Shown here one piece after another: positions 1 through 10,214 of a stretch of 64,000 nt of DNA. The position numbers were made by a program, and so were the translations under genes. The notes beneath the pieces were generated by a model, which did no database searches, was not told the origin of the DNA, and saw only the letters and a list, made by a program, of their open reading frames with translations. Positions within the stretch are counted from its first letter, which is position 1; each line of letters opens with the position of its first letter. The stretch comes from Oxynema aestuarii AP17 (GTDB lineage Bacteria; Cyanobacteriota; Cyanobacteriia; Cyanobacteriales; Laspinemataceae), in NCBI RefSeq assembly GCF_012295525.1, contig NZ_CP051167.1, forward strand, positions 434,001 through 498,000, given 5' to 3'.

Positions 1-107
1 CGCGAATATTGACGGTAGCCAGTCGTGGCGATCGTCGTCGATTCTGTTAAATTCCGGGGCGCGATCGCTCTATAAATAACTAAAACCCTCATTAAATAAG
101 TATTTCC

Positions 108-151
108 AGCCGGAATCAAACACGGTGTTCGATTCCGGCTCCTGTTTTTTT
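108..151 (+). terminator. Rho-independent terminator of the gene upstream of the window
   Basis: A 10-bp perfect stem, AGCCGGAATC (108-117) with GATTCCGGCT (131-140), is followed by CCTG and seven T residues. It points to a plus-strand gene ending just before the window. It also insulates isiA from upstream transcription. Confidence 0.8.
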
Positions 152-282
152 ACAAAACTTAACGATCATTTATTGAGAAGTATTCTAAACTAATTCTCGA
201 AAGTTAGTTGACAATTATTTGCAACTAACCTCAATGTCCGCCGACCAAATCAATACCATCGATACAATCGACAGACAAACCC
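152..282 (+). promoter_or_regulatory. isiA promoter and leader region
   Basis: This is the only gene-free DNA between the upstream terminator and isiA, so it must hold the isiA promoter. It is AT-rich. It contains an interrupted inverted repeat, GAGAA (174-178) and TTCTC (194-198), and a TTGACA-like hexamer near 209. isiA is repressed by Fur in other cyanobacteria, so the repeat could be an operator. It is not a good match to the classic Fur box, and that reading is inference. Confidence 0.45.
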
Positions 283-1323
283 ATGCAAACTTATGACAAC
301 CCCAATGTAACTTATGCTTGGTGGGCGGGAAATGCCCGCTTTGCCAACCTTTCCGGTTTATTCATTGCCGCCCACGTGGCGCAAGCTGCATTAATTACCT
401 TTTGGGCCGGAGCATTTACCCTCTTTGAAATTTCCTCATTCGACCCCAGCCGTCCCATGGGGGAACAGGGTTTGATTTTGCTCCCTCACTTAGCCACCCT
501 CGGTTTGGGTGTAGAAGATGGCGGCACCGTGGTCGATACCTATCCCTACTTTGTGATTGGCGCCGTTCACCTAATTTCCTCTGCCGTCCTCGGGGCCGGG
601 GCGCTGTTTCATACCTTCAAAGCCCCTGAAAACCTGAAAAAAGCAACAGGTCGGGCGAAAAAATTCCATTTTGAATGGGGCGACCCCAAACAATTGGGCT
701 TAATTCTGGGCCATCACCTCATCTTTTTAGGGGCGGGTGCCTTGTTACTGGTAGCGAAAGCGATGTATTGGGGCGGACTCTACGACGCCACCACCCAAAC
801 CGTGCGCGTCATCAGCGAACCGACCCTCAATCCCGCGATCGTCTACGGCTACCAAACTCACTTTGCTAGCATCAGCAGTTTGGAAGATCTCGTCGGCGGA
901 CATATTTATGTCGGCGCGATGCTGATTGCGGGTGGAATTTGGCACATCCTCGTTCCCCCTTTAGGGTGGGCGAAAAAAGTGCTGAGTTTTTCTGGCGAAG
1001 CAATTTTGTCTTATTCCCTCGGTGGAATTGCCTTAGCGGGATTTGTGGCGACCTACTTTTGTGCAGTCAATACGTTAGCGTATCCCGTCGAATTTTACGG
1101 TCCGCCTCTGGAAGTAAAAATGGGCATTTTACCTTACTTTACCGATACGATCGACTTGCCTTTTGGGGTTCATACGCCTCGGTGTTGGCTGGCTAATGCT
1201 CATTTCTTTCTCTCCTTTTTCTTCTTGCAAGGACATTTGTGGCACGCTTTACGAGCGATCGGCTTTGATTTTCGTCGTGTTGAAGGGGCATTAAATTCGA
1301 TGCAATCCGTCGAAAATCTCTAA
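283..1323 (+). CDS. isiA: Iron-stress chlorophyll-binding protein IsiA (CP43')
   Basis: A six-helix chlorophyll a antenna protein of the CP43/Pcb family. In iron starvation it forms rings around photosystem I and dissipates excess energy in the thylakoid membrane. The 346-aa product starts [20 protein letters not shown], the typical IsiA opening, and carries membrane segments rich in His ([47 protein letters not shown]). It lacks the large lumenal loop of PsbC, which separates IsiA from CP43. A terminator follows at once, so it is probably monocistronic. The flavodoxin gene isiB, often next to it, is not present here. Confidence 0.95.
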   Translation: MQTYDNPNVTYAWWAGNARFANLSGLFIAAHVAQAALITFWAGAFTLFEISSFDPSRPMGEQGLILLPHLATLGLGVEDGGTVVDTYPYFVIGAVHLISSAVLGAGALFHTFKAPENLKKATGRAKKFHFEWGDPKQLGLILGHHLIFLGAGALLLVAKAMYWGGLYDATTQTVRVISEPTLNPAIVYGYQTHFASISSLEDLVGGHIYVGAMLIAGGIWHILVPPLGWAKKVLSFSGEAILSYSLGGIALAGFVATYFCAVNTLAYPVEFYGPPLEVKMGILPYFTDTIDLPFGVHTPRCWLANAHFFLSFFFLQGHLWHALRAIGFDFRRVEGALNSMQSVENL

Positions 1324-1341
1324 TTCCTCCTACACAGCAGC

Positions 1342-1386
1342 GAGGGGTTGTTGGAAGGGACGAATTGAGACAACCCCTCTTTCTTC
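1342..1386 (+). terminator. isiA rho-independent terminator
   Basis: GAGGGGTTGT (1342-1351) pairs perfectly with ACAACCCCTC (1370-1379), followed by a T-rich tract (TTTCTT). It begins 19 bp after the isiA stop codon. Confidence 0.8.
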
Positions 1387-1425
1387 CAAGATTTCATAGC
1401 GGGTATTTTTAACGGAGATCGAAAA

Positions 1426-1617
1426 ATGATGAATTGTCCTTGCTGTTCCAACTCGTTATTGGCTCATATTGGTTCGAGCGGATTGTATTGGTACTGTTGT
1501 AATTGCCGTCAAGCGATGCCTGCTTTATCGGAATATCGGCGATCGCACCATCGAATCAGTTCGCGGTTTTCTCGGGAGCAAGAGGATTGTTTGGATAGCT
1601 CTAATTTAGAAAATTGA
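1426..1617 (+). CDS. Small zinc-ribbon-like protein
   Basis: A 63-aa protein whose N-terminal half holds two Cys pairs, C4-P-C-C7 and C24-C-N-C27, separated by a short hydrophobic stretch with YWYC. This is the layout of a one-domain zinc ribbon. The C-terminal half is polar and probably disordered. The start has a GGAG ribosome site about 10 bp upstream; the second Met is equally possible. I recall similar short CPCC...CxxC proteins in other cyanobacteria, but know of no assigned function. It sits behind the isiA terminator and upstream of a Crp-type regulator on the same strand. Confidence 0.65.
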   Translation: MMNCPCCSNSLLAHIGSSGLYWYCCNCRQAMPALSEYRRSHHRISSRFSREQEDCLDSSNLEN

Positions 1618-1745
1618 TATTAGATAGGCTTGATTGCCAACAATACAACATCGATATCCACAGACTATTTCAACTTGCCAATCGTTGTAGCGGAAATAGT
1701 CGCAGTCGGAAAAGTAATTGAGTCATTATACGAGGTTAAAAAAGA

Positions 1746-2150
1746 GTGTTATCTGATTGGGCTTCTATCAATGAAATTCGTGAACTCTGGGGAGTGATTT
1801 GTCCAATGACGATCTTGACTATTTTAGGAATGTTGACACTTTCGGCTTATTCGGCTCTTCGCAATGGAATAGAGCAGATCCGAACTTTGCATCAAATTCT
1901 CTATATGAATTATGCATTTTTTACGAGAAACTATCGACTGAAATTTACAATTCATCCAGTTAAAGCGTTATTGAAAGAAGCGATTGACTGCCTAGATTAC
2001 GAACCTTTAATATTTCCCGTAGCTTCCGATTTTCCCTCATTTTATAAAACGGAGGATCGGCCTAAAACTCGGGAAACGGATCCGAAAAAATCGAAGTGTC
2101 AAAATTGTGAAAACTGTCAATCTCGTGGTTGTCCGTTGAAGTTTGAGTGA
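1746..2150 (+). CDS. Membrane-anchored cyanobacterial hypothetical protein
   Basis: A 134-aa protein beginning at GTG with GAGG upstream. Residues about 15-38 form one transmembrane helix (ICPMTILTILGMLTLSAY). A conserved-looking cytosolic segment follows (RNGIEQIRTLHQI...FFTRNYRLKFTIHP...EAIDCLDYEP), then a charged linker and a Cys-rich tail (CQNCENCQSRGC). From memory, relatives in other cyanobacteria carry Cys where this one has Tyr and Phe, so a metal site may be lost here or moved to the tail. It overlaps the TTG-initiated form of the next reading frame by 8 bp, which suggests co-transcription with the Crp regulator. Function unknown. Confidence 0.6.
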   Translation: MLSDWASINEIRELWGVICPMTILTILGMLTLSAYSALRNGIEQIRTLHQILYMNYAFFTRNYRLKFTIHPVKALLKEAIDCLDYEPLIFPVASDFPSFYKTEDRPKTRETDPKKSKCQNCENCQSRGCPLKFE

Positions 2151-2217
2151 TATTGAGAATTTCGGGAAGTTTGAAGATCTTAAGAAGAGTGGAAATATCG
2201 AGAAGGTTAAGGCTGTC

Positions 2218-2796
2218 ATGTTAGTAACTCGTTCGATCTGTCCCAGTTATAGAAACCATTTGGCGGTAGTACATAACCCGCAATTGTTTAAACCTAAAGC
2301 ATCGATTGTTCCCACGTCAGATACGATTTGGAAAATTGAGCGAGGGGTCTTGCGAACGACAACTTGGAATGAGGAAGGAAAACGAATTTCTCTAGGGTTT
2401 TGGGGATCGGGAGATGTCGTCGGACAGCCATTAACTCGATTGACACCTTGTGAAATGGAATGTTTGACGCCGACTGAATTAAGTCCAATTTCCACGGAGA
2501 CGAGCTATTTTGCACAAGCTTTATTGGTGCGTGGGTGGAAGAATGAAGAACTTTTGAGTATTATTCATCAAACTTTTGTGAGCGATCGCCTAATTCTCTT
2601 ATTACAATGGTTGTCTCGACAGTTTGGTAAAGAAATTGAGCGGGGTATTTTACTCGATATGCACTTGACCCACGAGGCGATCGCCGAAACCATCGGTACG
2701 ACTCGGGTAACCGTGACTCGCTTGCTCAAAACCTTAGAACGAGAAGGTAGGATTCACAAACTTCGCCGTCAGTTCGTAGTCAGCGATCGCAGATAA
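2218..2796 (+). CDS. Crp/Fnr family transcriptional regulator
   Basis: A 192-aa regulator with an N-terminal cyclic-nucleotide-type beta-barrel (residues about 15-95, including GFWGSGDVVGQPL) and a C-terminal winged helix (HLTHEAIAETIGTTRVTVTR) typical of Crp/Fnr proteins. No Fe-S cysteine cluster is visible, so Fnr-type oxygen sensing is unlikely. The ATG at 2218 is preferred because AGAAGG lies at 2201-2206. The frame stays open to a TTG at 2143, inside the end of the upstream gene. The effector and targets are unknown. Placement near isiA suggests, but does not show, a stress-response role. Confidence 0.8.
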   Translation: MLVTRSICPSYRNHLAVVHNPQLFKPKASIVPTSDTIWKIERGVLRTTTWNEEGKRISLGFWGSGDVVGQPLTRLTPCEMECLTPTELSPISTETSYFAQALLVRGWKNEELLSIIHQTFVSDRLILLLQWLSRQFGKEIERGILLDMHLTHEAIAETIGTTRVTVTRLLKTLEREGRIHKLRRQFVVSDRR

Positions 2797-2840
2797 CCTG
2801 ATGACAAAAACTTCGGTGAGATCCGAGGGCAAAAATTGCC

Positions 2841-3482
2841 TCATAGACGATTGGTTTTACTGGCTTTGTGTTCGCGATAAATCTGTACGAGAGACGTCGT
2901 GCAAGACACGGTAATCATAACCAAAATAATCGGCAATAAATAGCGATCGATATCGTCGCCGATCAGCGCCCCGAGATAATAACCGAGGAGGGGAATACCA
3001 AACGCCCAAATGGCACCGCCGACAGTATTATAGATTAAAAAAGTCCGATAATTCATCGAGCCGATCCCGGCCACGATCGCCCCAAACGTGCGAATAATCG
3101 GCAAAAACCGAGCCATGACGATCGTATTTCTGCCGTGTTTTTCGTAGAAAAGTTGGGCGGCGACTAAATGTTTTTTGTGAAAAATCAATGAATCTTCGCG
3201 ACGGAACAAACGGCGTCCGAAACGGTAACCCGTACTGTAGCCAATATTGTTCCCGAGAACCGCACAAACGAACGCACCCATAGTCAGCGCGCCGAGATCG
3301 AATAAGCCTTGTTGGGCCAAGACCCCTGCGGTGAATAGCATACTGTTTCCCGGCAAAAAGACGCCGAAGAAAACCCCCGTTTCCAGTAAAACGATCGTCC
3401 AGACTCCGATCAAACCGAACGCCTTAATCGCCTCGGGTAAATCGCTCAAGCTGTTAATCAGATTCGCGAATTCAGACAACAT
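2841..3482 (-). CDS. DedA family membrane protein
   Basis: An integral membrane protein of the DedA/SNARE-associated family, recently linked to flipping of undecaprenyl phosphate or phospholipids across the inner membrane. The family signature FLPGNSMLFTAGVLA and the segment ARFLPIIRTFGAIVAGIG are intact, and five or six hydrophobic helices are visible. From the ATG at 3482 the protein is 213 aa, the usual family length. A longer frame open to 3590 adds about 36 polar residues made from HIP1-rich DNA and is unlikely to be translated. It lies 108 bp downstream of exoD and is probably co-transcribed with it. Confidence 0.85.
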   Translation of the reverse strand: MLSEFANLINSLSDLPEAIKAFGLIGVWTIVLLETGVFFGVFLPGNSMLFTAGVLAQQGLFDLGALTMGAFVCAVLGNNIGYSTGYRFGRRLFRREDSLIFHKKHLVAAQLFYEKHGRNTIVMARFLPIIRTFGAIVAGIGSMNYRTFLIYNTVGGAIWAFGIPLLGYYLGALIGDDIDRYLLPIILVMITVSCTTSLVQIYREHKASKTNRL

Positions 3483-3590
3483 TCGATTGTGGGGAATGTA
3501 GAGTTTAGATTTTAGAGTGGAAATCCGGCGATCGCCCGCCACCATCGAGCATAACAGGCGATCGCCGTTCGGGGAAAATGAATCCGTCAA

Positions 3591-4214
3591 TTATAATCCG
3601 ATCGACTCGCGAACCAAATCGATCGCCCGTTTGACCACTTCGTAACCGAAAAACAAAATCGACGCCGAAAGCACGAAACCCATCGCGCAGACCACCAAAC
3701 CCGCCAGAGAGATCGCGCCGTCATCGTCGAGTAAACCGAATCCCGTAATAAAAATGCCCATCGCGGGTAAAGTATTGGTTCCCGGAATCGGAATCATCAT
3801 CGAAATCGACATCAAAGCGATCGCCAAACCGATAATCAAACGACCGGAAACACTAGTACAGATATAACTGAAGCGAGGACGGGACAGCACCTCAATTTTT
3901 TGCAACCAAGGAATCCCGGCTTTTAAAAACCCCTGAACCGTACTCAGGGCGATCGGACGGCGCAGCATTCTTTCCGGTAACCAAGGCTGTTTCGATCCCA
4001 TCATCAACTGCACCGCCAAAAATAATAAAACAATTCCAAACGGAATCGAGTAACCCGGGGCGGGAACGGGGAGGGCCGAAGGTAGAGCTAAAACCACGAA
4101 CAGAAAGCCGAAAATACGCTCTCCAGCCAACATCCACATATCTGAAAGCGTAACTTCGGCAGCACGTTCTTCTTGGAAAAAGTAGCGAGTTAATTCAACA
4201 GAAAGTCGAGCCAC
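3591..4214 (-). CDS. Exopolysaccharide synthesis protein, ExoD family
   Basis: A 207-aa membrane protein of the ExoD family, first described in rhizobial exopolysaccharide production; the biochemical role is unknown. The N-terminal region (LSDMWMLAGERIFGFLFVVLALPSA) and the block with IPIPGTNTLPAMGIFITGFGLLDDDG are typical. About four transmembrane segments are seen. It precedes the dedA-like gene on the same strand. A role in envelope polysaccharide is inference from the family name only. Confidence 0.85.
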   Translation of the reverse strand: MARLSVELTRYFFQEERAAEVTLSDMWMLAGERIFGFLFVVLALPSALPVPAPGYSIPFGIVLLFLAVQLMMGSKQPWLPERMLRRPIALSTVQGFLKAGIPWLQKIEVLSRPRFSYICTSVSGRLIIGLAIALMSISMMIPIPGTNTLPAMGIFITGFGLLDDDGAISLAGLVVCAMGFVLSASILFFGYEVVKRAIDLVRESIGL

Positions 4215-4310
4215 AGGGTTAACTACTTCTAGTGAAATTATAGTGAGATCGTGAAAATGAAATCGTCAAAAAATACTAGGAACGCAGAAAAAACCGTCAA
4301 GATAGCGAAA

Positions 4311-4332
4311 TAGGGTGGACGAATCCACCCTA
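4311..4332. repeat. Short palindrome between ahcY and exoD
   Basis: TAGGGTGGA (4311-4319) and TCCACCCTA (4324-4332) form a perfect 9-bp stem with a 4-nt loop, 27 bp after the ahcY stop. No T-tract follows on the minus strand, so it may be a weak terminator or an RNA-stabilising hairpin. A related palindrome with the core GGGTGG/CCACCC is at 22421-22449. Confidence 0.6.
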
Positions 4333-4358
4333 AATCCTTAAATTAATTCAGTTGGTCA

Positions 4359-5660
<1,302 letters not shown>

Positions 5661-5744
5661 TTAACGACAATTTTTACGTTTGCCAACCTTACCACCTTAG
5701 TACACACCCGCCCGGAATGTCAGGGGACCCCCTGTTAAGCAGGC

Positions 5745-6947
5745 TCAAGGAGAGGGGGATTGAGTTGGCGTGGGGGTTGAGTTTTCCGTCGGTGCGGTGG
5801 GAGTTGGCTGGGGTTGATTGCGGGAGGGATCTTGGTGTTCCCGACCCCCCGGATCGAGGGTTGGGTTCGCTGTTTTTTTCGGTTTTAACATATCCTCTGA
5901 CGGAGGAGGGTAGAGGCGATCGCCGCCTAAACCTCCCGTCGCCGGGTCGAAGGGTTCTAAGACTTCGGAGATGCCTTTGCTAGGCGTGCTGCGGACTTCC
6001 CGGATTTGACTTTCTCGAAATACTAAGGTGAACTGGCGTCCCATGCGGCGATCGAGAAATTTTTCAACTTCTCTGACTTGTTTGGAGGTAATCGGTTGTT
6101 TGACTTCGACGCTTAAAAAGACTTCTGGCGGTTGTTTCGTCCAATCGATTTCGATCGCCGAGAGTAAGTTAACTTGTTGTCCGACAGTAATCGTTTCGCG
6201 CTTAAGAATTTCTTTGAGATTCGATCGCACGTTGGCTTCGCGCAGCAAGGTCCAGAGGCTGAAAAATAAAGGAATTGCGATCGCCCCAGTCAGGGCAAAA
6301 GTCCAGCCCAAGGCGCGCCCGATTTTTTGGGTTTCGATATAGTAACCGCCCCAAACAAACACCAACATGCACGCGAGAACGATCCCTAAAAAGTTAGTGA
6401 AATAGAGCAGGAAAGACCCCCAACTCGCTACCCAATAGTTTTGAGCTAAACTGAGCCCGACCACGCACAACGGCGGCATCAGAGCGACGGAAATCGCCGT
6501 TCCGGCTAAGGCGTCGCTCAACTTGGGGCGGATTTTGGCAAAACCGCTAATTGCTCCGGCGGCGATCGCCACTGCAAGATCGGCAAGATTGGGTTGGGTT
6601 CGCGAGAGGATTTCGCTGCCAAATTCGGAGATCGGTAAGTTGACTAAGCGACCGAGCATCCACGAAAGAAAAATGGCGATCGCCGTCCCGCCACCGACAG
6701 TTGTCAAACTTTTACGAATTAAGTCGATATCGGCTTCTAAGGCGCCGAGGGCGACTCCGCGCAAGGGCATCATTAACGGGGCAATAATCATCGCGCCAAT
6801 AATGACGGCGGGACTGTTATTGAGTAAACCCATGGTCGCGATCGCGCAAGAACTGATGACTAAAACGGCATAATTTAAGTCAAAATCTGCATCTTCTAAC
6901 AGTTGCTTGCGCAGTCGTAAAAGATCTTCAAAGGTGGCTTTGTGCAT
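5745..6947 (-). CDS. DUF389 domain membrane protein
   Basis: A 400-aa protein with an N-terminal block of about five or six transmembrane helices in the DUF389 arrangement. The hallmark LLNNSPAVIIGAMIIAPLMM is at residues about 41-60, followed by ISGFAKIRPKLSDALAGTAI and a conserved ALMPPLCVVGLSLA segment. The cytosolic part (about 235-320) is followed by a Pro/Thr-rich tail, PTPTAPTENSTPTPTQSPSP, which is probably disordered. The function of DUF389 proteins is not established. The ahcY start is 109 bp upstream on the same strand side, but ahcY lies downstream in transcription order. Confidence 0.85.
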   Translation of the reverse strand: MHKATFEDLLRLRKQLLEDADFDLNYAVLVISSCAIATMGLLNNSPAVIIGAMIIAPLMMPLRGVALGALEADIDLIRKSLTTVGGGTAIAIFLSWMLGRLVNLPISEFGSEILSRTQPNLADLAVAIAAGAISGFAKIRPKLSDALAGTAISVALMPPLCVVGLSLAQNYWVASWGSFLLYFTNFLGIVLACMLVFVWGGYYIETQKIGRALGWTFALTGAIAIPLFFSLWTLLREANVRSNLKEILKRETITVGQQVNLLSAIEIDWTKQPPEVFLSVEVKQPITSKQVREVEKFLDRRMGRQFTLVFRESQIREVRSTPSKGISEVLEPFDPATGGLGGDRLYPPPSEDMLKPKKTANPTLDPGGREHQDPSRNQPQPTPTAPTENSTPTPTQSPSP

Positions 6948-7185
6948 GGAAGCGATCGCCTGTTTTCAAGTAATAGATAAAAAATCAAGCGCCGGGTCTA
7001 AATTTGCTATTAATTATAGAGCCTTTCTCTGCTCAAGGGGCGATCGTCCCCACGAATCGAGTTGGATCGGATCGCCTCGGCGAACGACCACTTTTGTGTG
7101 TATAAATGCTGGCGATCGGGTTTCAATATTTATTAGCATTTAAAATAAAAAGAGCGGCAACCAAAGACATACAGCCGATACAGAC

Positions 7186-9957
7186 TTATTCTGCCTCGCC
7201 GATTAACGTGAATGCGGCCCACCCATAGGGATTGGGATCGTTCGCCATCGTTTTCAACATCGCCTGTCGTAAGGCTTGAGCCTTGTCTCCGGAAACGAGC
7301 CAATGCTGATAAAACTCTTCCATCAACACGGCGGTGGTATCGTCGGGGACGGACCACAGAGAGACCAAGACACTCGCCACTCCGGCAGAAATGAGCGATC
7401 GCGACAACCCGATCGCCCCATCCCCCGTAATTTTCCCCCGTCCCGTCTCACAAGCGGACAACACCACTAACTCCGCATTCAAATCTAACTCAAAAATTTC
7501 CGCCGCCGTCAGCAAGCCGTCGTCAGTGGGTGAAGGAGTCAGTGCGATCCAACTGTCGAGGGCTTGTTGCGGGTCGAAACTGCCGTGAGTCGCCAAGTGA
7601 ATCAGCCTCGCCATTTGCATCTGCTCGACCACTGCGGTTTCTGTCGCCTTCTTGCCGATTAACGGCGTTGCTTGCAAAATTTGGCCGATTTCCTGGGCTT
7701 CGCGTTCGGCATAAGGTAACGGTTTGAGGGCGATCGCCCGTTCGCCGACCCCGTCCGCGACCAGAGGCATTTCCGGATTGCCGACAATCAAAACCTCGCG
7801 ATTTGCCAGCACCTCACTTTGTTGTCGAGTGAACTCCAGCACTTGAATGGAAGGGGCGGTCAGCATGGCGTGTTTTTCGATTAAATAGCGCCCGTTTTCA
7901 TCGATTAAAGCGGGAAACGGCAACAGAAACAGGGAATCTTGAGGGATAAAAATCACGTGCCGATTGGGATCGGTGGGGAGCAGATCGGCGATCGGATCGA
8001 TCAGCAGTTGGTGCAGTTGTTTTAACTCGTCATAGGTCGCTTCCCATTCCGGCGGTGGTTCGATATGAGTCGCTTGGGCGCCGAGATTGAAACTTCTAGG
8101 CGGTCTGGGATCGATCGCCTGGGGCGGTTGGTTTCCTCGTCCGGCGGTCTCGAACTGGGAATAACAGCTAAAATCGCCGAAACAGCGCGACTTATAAATT
8201 AATTCGGCGATCGAAGTCTGTTGCTGTTGCCATAACGGGGTCAAATCGACGCGCCGAAAGGCGATCGCCCCCGTCGGTCGAATCACCCAGATATACAATT
8301 GTGATTCGCGCCATTGGGGAGACCCGCCGACGGTAAACTCATCTAAAACTATCGAATATTGGACGATCGCGGCATTCTGAAGCCGAGCGATCGCTCGAAT
8401 GCGATCGAGATCGGGAGGGGCGCTGGCGGAGGCGAGATCGAAATCCTCACTCACTCGCCGGGCGAGTAATTCTACAAACGCTCTCGCCCGACCCCGTTCG
8501 GCGATTTCGAGGGCTTTCTCGATCCGATCGCGGGCGATGAGGACACTTTGCAGGCGTTCGTAAGTGCGCCTGTACTGGTCGAACAGGGTAATTTTCTGGC
8601 TGTCGCTGAGATCGGGCCGCAATTGCTCGCGGATTTGGATCGACTCCAATAAATATTGCTCGGCGCGATCGTATTGTTCTAACTTTTCATAAAGACTGCC
8701 GAGATTGTGCAGGCTGTTGGCTTGGGCGCGCCGATCGCCAATGTCGCGGGCGATCGCTAACGATTGCAAGTAAGAGCGGATGGCGCGATCGAAGTCTCCA
8801 CGGCGTTCGTAGAGAATCCCCAGATTGCCCAGGGTATTGCTTTGCGCGACCCGATCGCCCCGTTCCTGACTCATCGCCAACGATCGCCGATAAGCGTCTT
8901 CAGCCCGATCGCCCTCGGCGAGATGGTTGTAAACCGTTCCCAGGTTATCGAGAATTTTCGCTTGAGTCGCGCGATCGCCGTCTTCCGTAGCAATCGTGAG
9001 AGAGTCCCGATACACCTGCAAAGCTCGGGGATATTCCCCGCGACTCTCGTAAACAATACCGAGATTGGTCAGAATTTGTCCTTGCTTGGGGCGATCGCCC
9101 TGTTGCTCGCTAATGGCGAGTGCTTGCTGCAAATAATATTCCGATTCCCGATATTCCCCCACGGCGTGGAACACCAACCCCAGACCCACCCGCGCATCCG
9201 CTTCGCGAGTCTGATTACCCAGTTCCCGCGCGACGACTAAAGCGCGTTGATAAAATTGCTGCGATCGCCCATATTCTCCCCGACTCAGATAAACATTCCC
9301 CAGTCCGACGGACGAACCACTTTCCCCTTCCCGATCTCCCAATTCCCGGGAAATCTCTAAAGATTGTCCGTAAACCTGCTCCGCTTGTCGATACTCCGCG
9401 AGCGCTTGGTAGACAGTCCCCAGGTCGTGGAGGGCTTCGCTTTCCCCCTCGCGATCGCCGATTTGGCGCGCCAGCATTAAAGATTGTCGGTAAACCTGCT
9501 CCGCTTGTCGATACTGCGCGAGACGTTCGTAAACCCGACCCAAGTTATGGAGCACCCCCCGTTCCGCGTCGGATTTGCCGAGTTCGCGAACGATCTCTAA
9601 GGATTGCTGGTGGTAGGCGACGGCGCGTTCGTCGTCCCCCAACGTTTCATAAAGGAGTCCGAGGTTGATGGCGGTCCAGCCTTGTTTCAATTTATCCCCA
9701 ACCTCCTCGTAAATCTCTAAGGCGCCCTGCCACGATCGCCGAGCCGCATCGAGCTGATTTTGTCGCACTTGTTCGAGTCCGAGTTGGGACAGGCGATCGG
9801 CTTGTTGGATGCGCTCTCGGGGAGTCGATGACTCACTTTGTGCTAGTGCGGGGGCGAGGAAGCGGCGCGCCTGACTCGCAGGGGTGGAAGACGTCAGAGA
9901 AAACAGTAATAAAGAGAGAAAAAATAGAGAAATGCGAAAATAGGGAAAGTGCTGCAT
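7186..9957 (-). CDS. Secreted TPR and CHAT domain protein
   Basis: A 923-aa protein with an N-terminal signal peptide (hydrophobic core FFLSLLLFSL, probable cleavage after ALA near residue 40). About ten tetratricopeptide repeats of 40 residues follow (about 48-460), then a linker and a C-terminal CHAT domain (about 640-920). CHAT is a caspase-like cysteine peptidase fold, and both dyad residues are present: His791 in LATHGS and Cys836 in SACETG. The catalytic state therefore looks intact. The TPR array probably binds a partner or substrate. It is transcribed divergently from a TPS-domain protein gene, a pairing I have seen repeatedly in filamentous cyanobacteria. The substrate is unknown. 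Confidence 0.9.
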   Translation of the reverse strand: MQHFPYFRISLFFLSLLLFSLTSSTPASQARRFLAPALAQSESSTPRERIQQADRLSQLGLEQVRQNQLDAARRSWQGALEIYEEVGDKLKQGWTAINLGLLYETLGDDERAVAYHQQSLEIVRELGKSDAERGVLHNLGRVYERLAQYRQAEQVYRQSLMLARQIGDREGESEALHDLGTVYQALAEYRQAEQVYGQSLEISRELGDREGESGSSVGLGNVYLSRGEYGRSQQFYQRALVVARELGNQTREADARVGLGLVFHAVGEYRESEYYLQQALAISEQQGDRPKQGQILTNLGIVYESRGEYPRALQVYRDSLTIATEDGDRATQAKILDNLGTVYNHLAEGDRAEDAYRRSLAMSQERGDRVAQSNTLGNLGILYERRGDFDRAIRSYLQSLAIARDIGDRRAQANSLHNLGSLYEKLEQYDRAEQYLLESIQIREQLRPDLSDSQKITLFDQYRRTYERLQSVLIARDRIEKALEIAERGRARAFVELLARRVSEDFDLASASAPPDLDRIRAIARLQNAAIVQYSIVLDEFTVGGSPQWRESQLYIWVIRPTGAIAFRRVDLTPLWQQQQTSIAELIYKSRCFGDFSCYSQFETAGRGNQPPQAIDPRPPRSFNLGAQATHIEPPPEWEATYDELKQLHQLLIDPIADLLPTDPNRHVIFIPQDSLFLLPFPALIDENGRYLIEKHAMLTAPSIQVLEFTRQQSEVLANREVLIVGNPEMPLVADGVGERAIALKPLPYAEREAQEIGQILQATPLIGKKATETAVVEQMQMARLIHLATHGSFDPQQALDSWIALTPSPTDDGLLTAAEIFELDLNAELVVLSACETGRGKITGDGAIGLSRSLISAGVASVLVSLWSVPDDTTAVLMEEFYQHWLVSGDKAQALRQAMLKTMANDPNPYGWAAFTLIGEAE

Positions 9958-10170
9958 AAAATTTCGGGCGATCGCCCTCCAAAGGCTTAGAGATCGACTG
10001 TTGGAAAAACTGGGAATGTAACGAACGGGTGGGTTCTCCAGTAGATGCAGAGTTTCGCCATCGAGATCGATCGGGGATCGTTTCCGTTATAACTCCCTTG
10101 AGTGCGATCGCGGCTAGCTGCGTCGCTACTGTCCGGGGTGCAAGGTTAGCATAGAAGAACTCGCGATCGC

Positions 10171-10198
10171 GTAGGGGCGCTTCGCGAACCGCCCCTAC
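10171..10198. repeat. 28-bp imperfect palindrome (GTAGGGGCG type)
   Basis: GTAGGGGCGCTTCG is followed by its imperfect inverse ending CGCCCCTAC. It lies 16 bp before the start of the TPS protein, in the 257-bp divergent intergenic region. The same palindrome in perfect form ends the tandem array at 42097-42193, so it is a dispersed repeat in this genome. Confidence 0.7.
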
Positions 10199-10214
10199 TG
10201 CTCCCCCATTTTCT

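Noticed and set aside
121-140. tRNA-like T-arm (GTTCGATTCC) near the window start.
   Set aside because: The flanking arms do not form a T-stem and there is no anticodon or acceptor stem. The sequence is half of a terminator hairpin.
3483-3590. Longer N-terminus of the DedA protein (start at 3590).
   Set aside because: The extension is polar, HIP1-derived and starts with TTG directly at the exoD stop; the internal ATG gives the normal family length.
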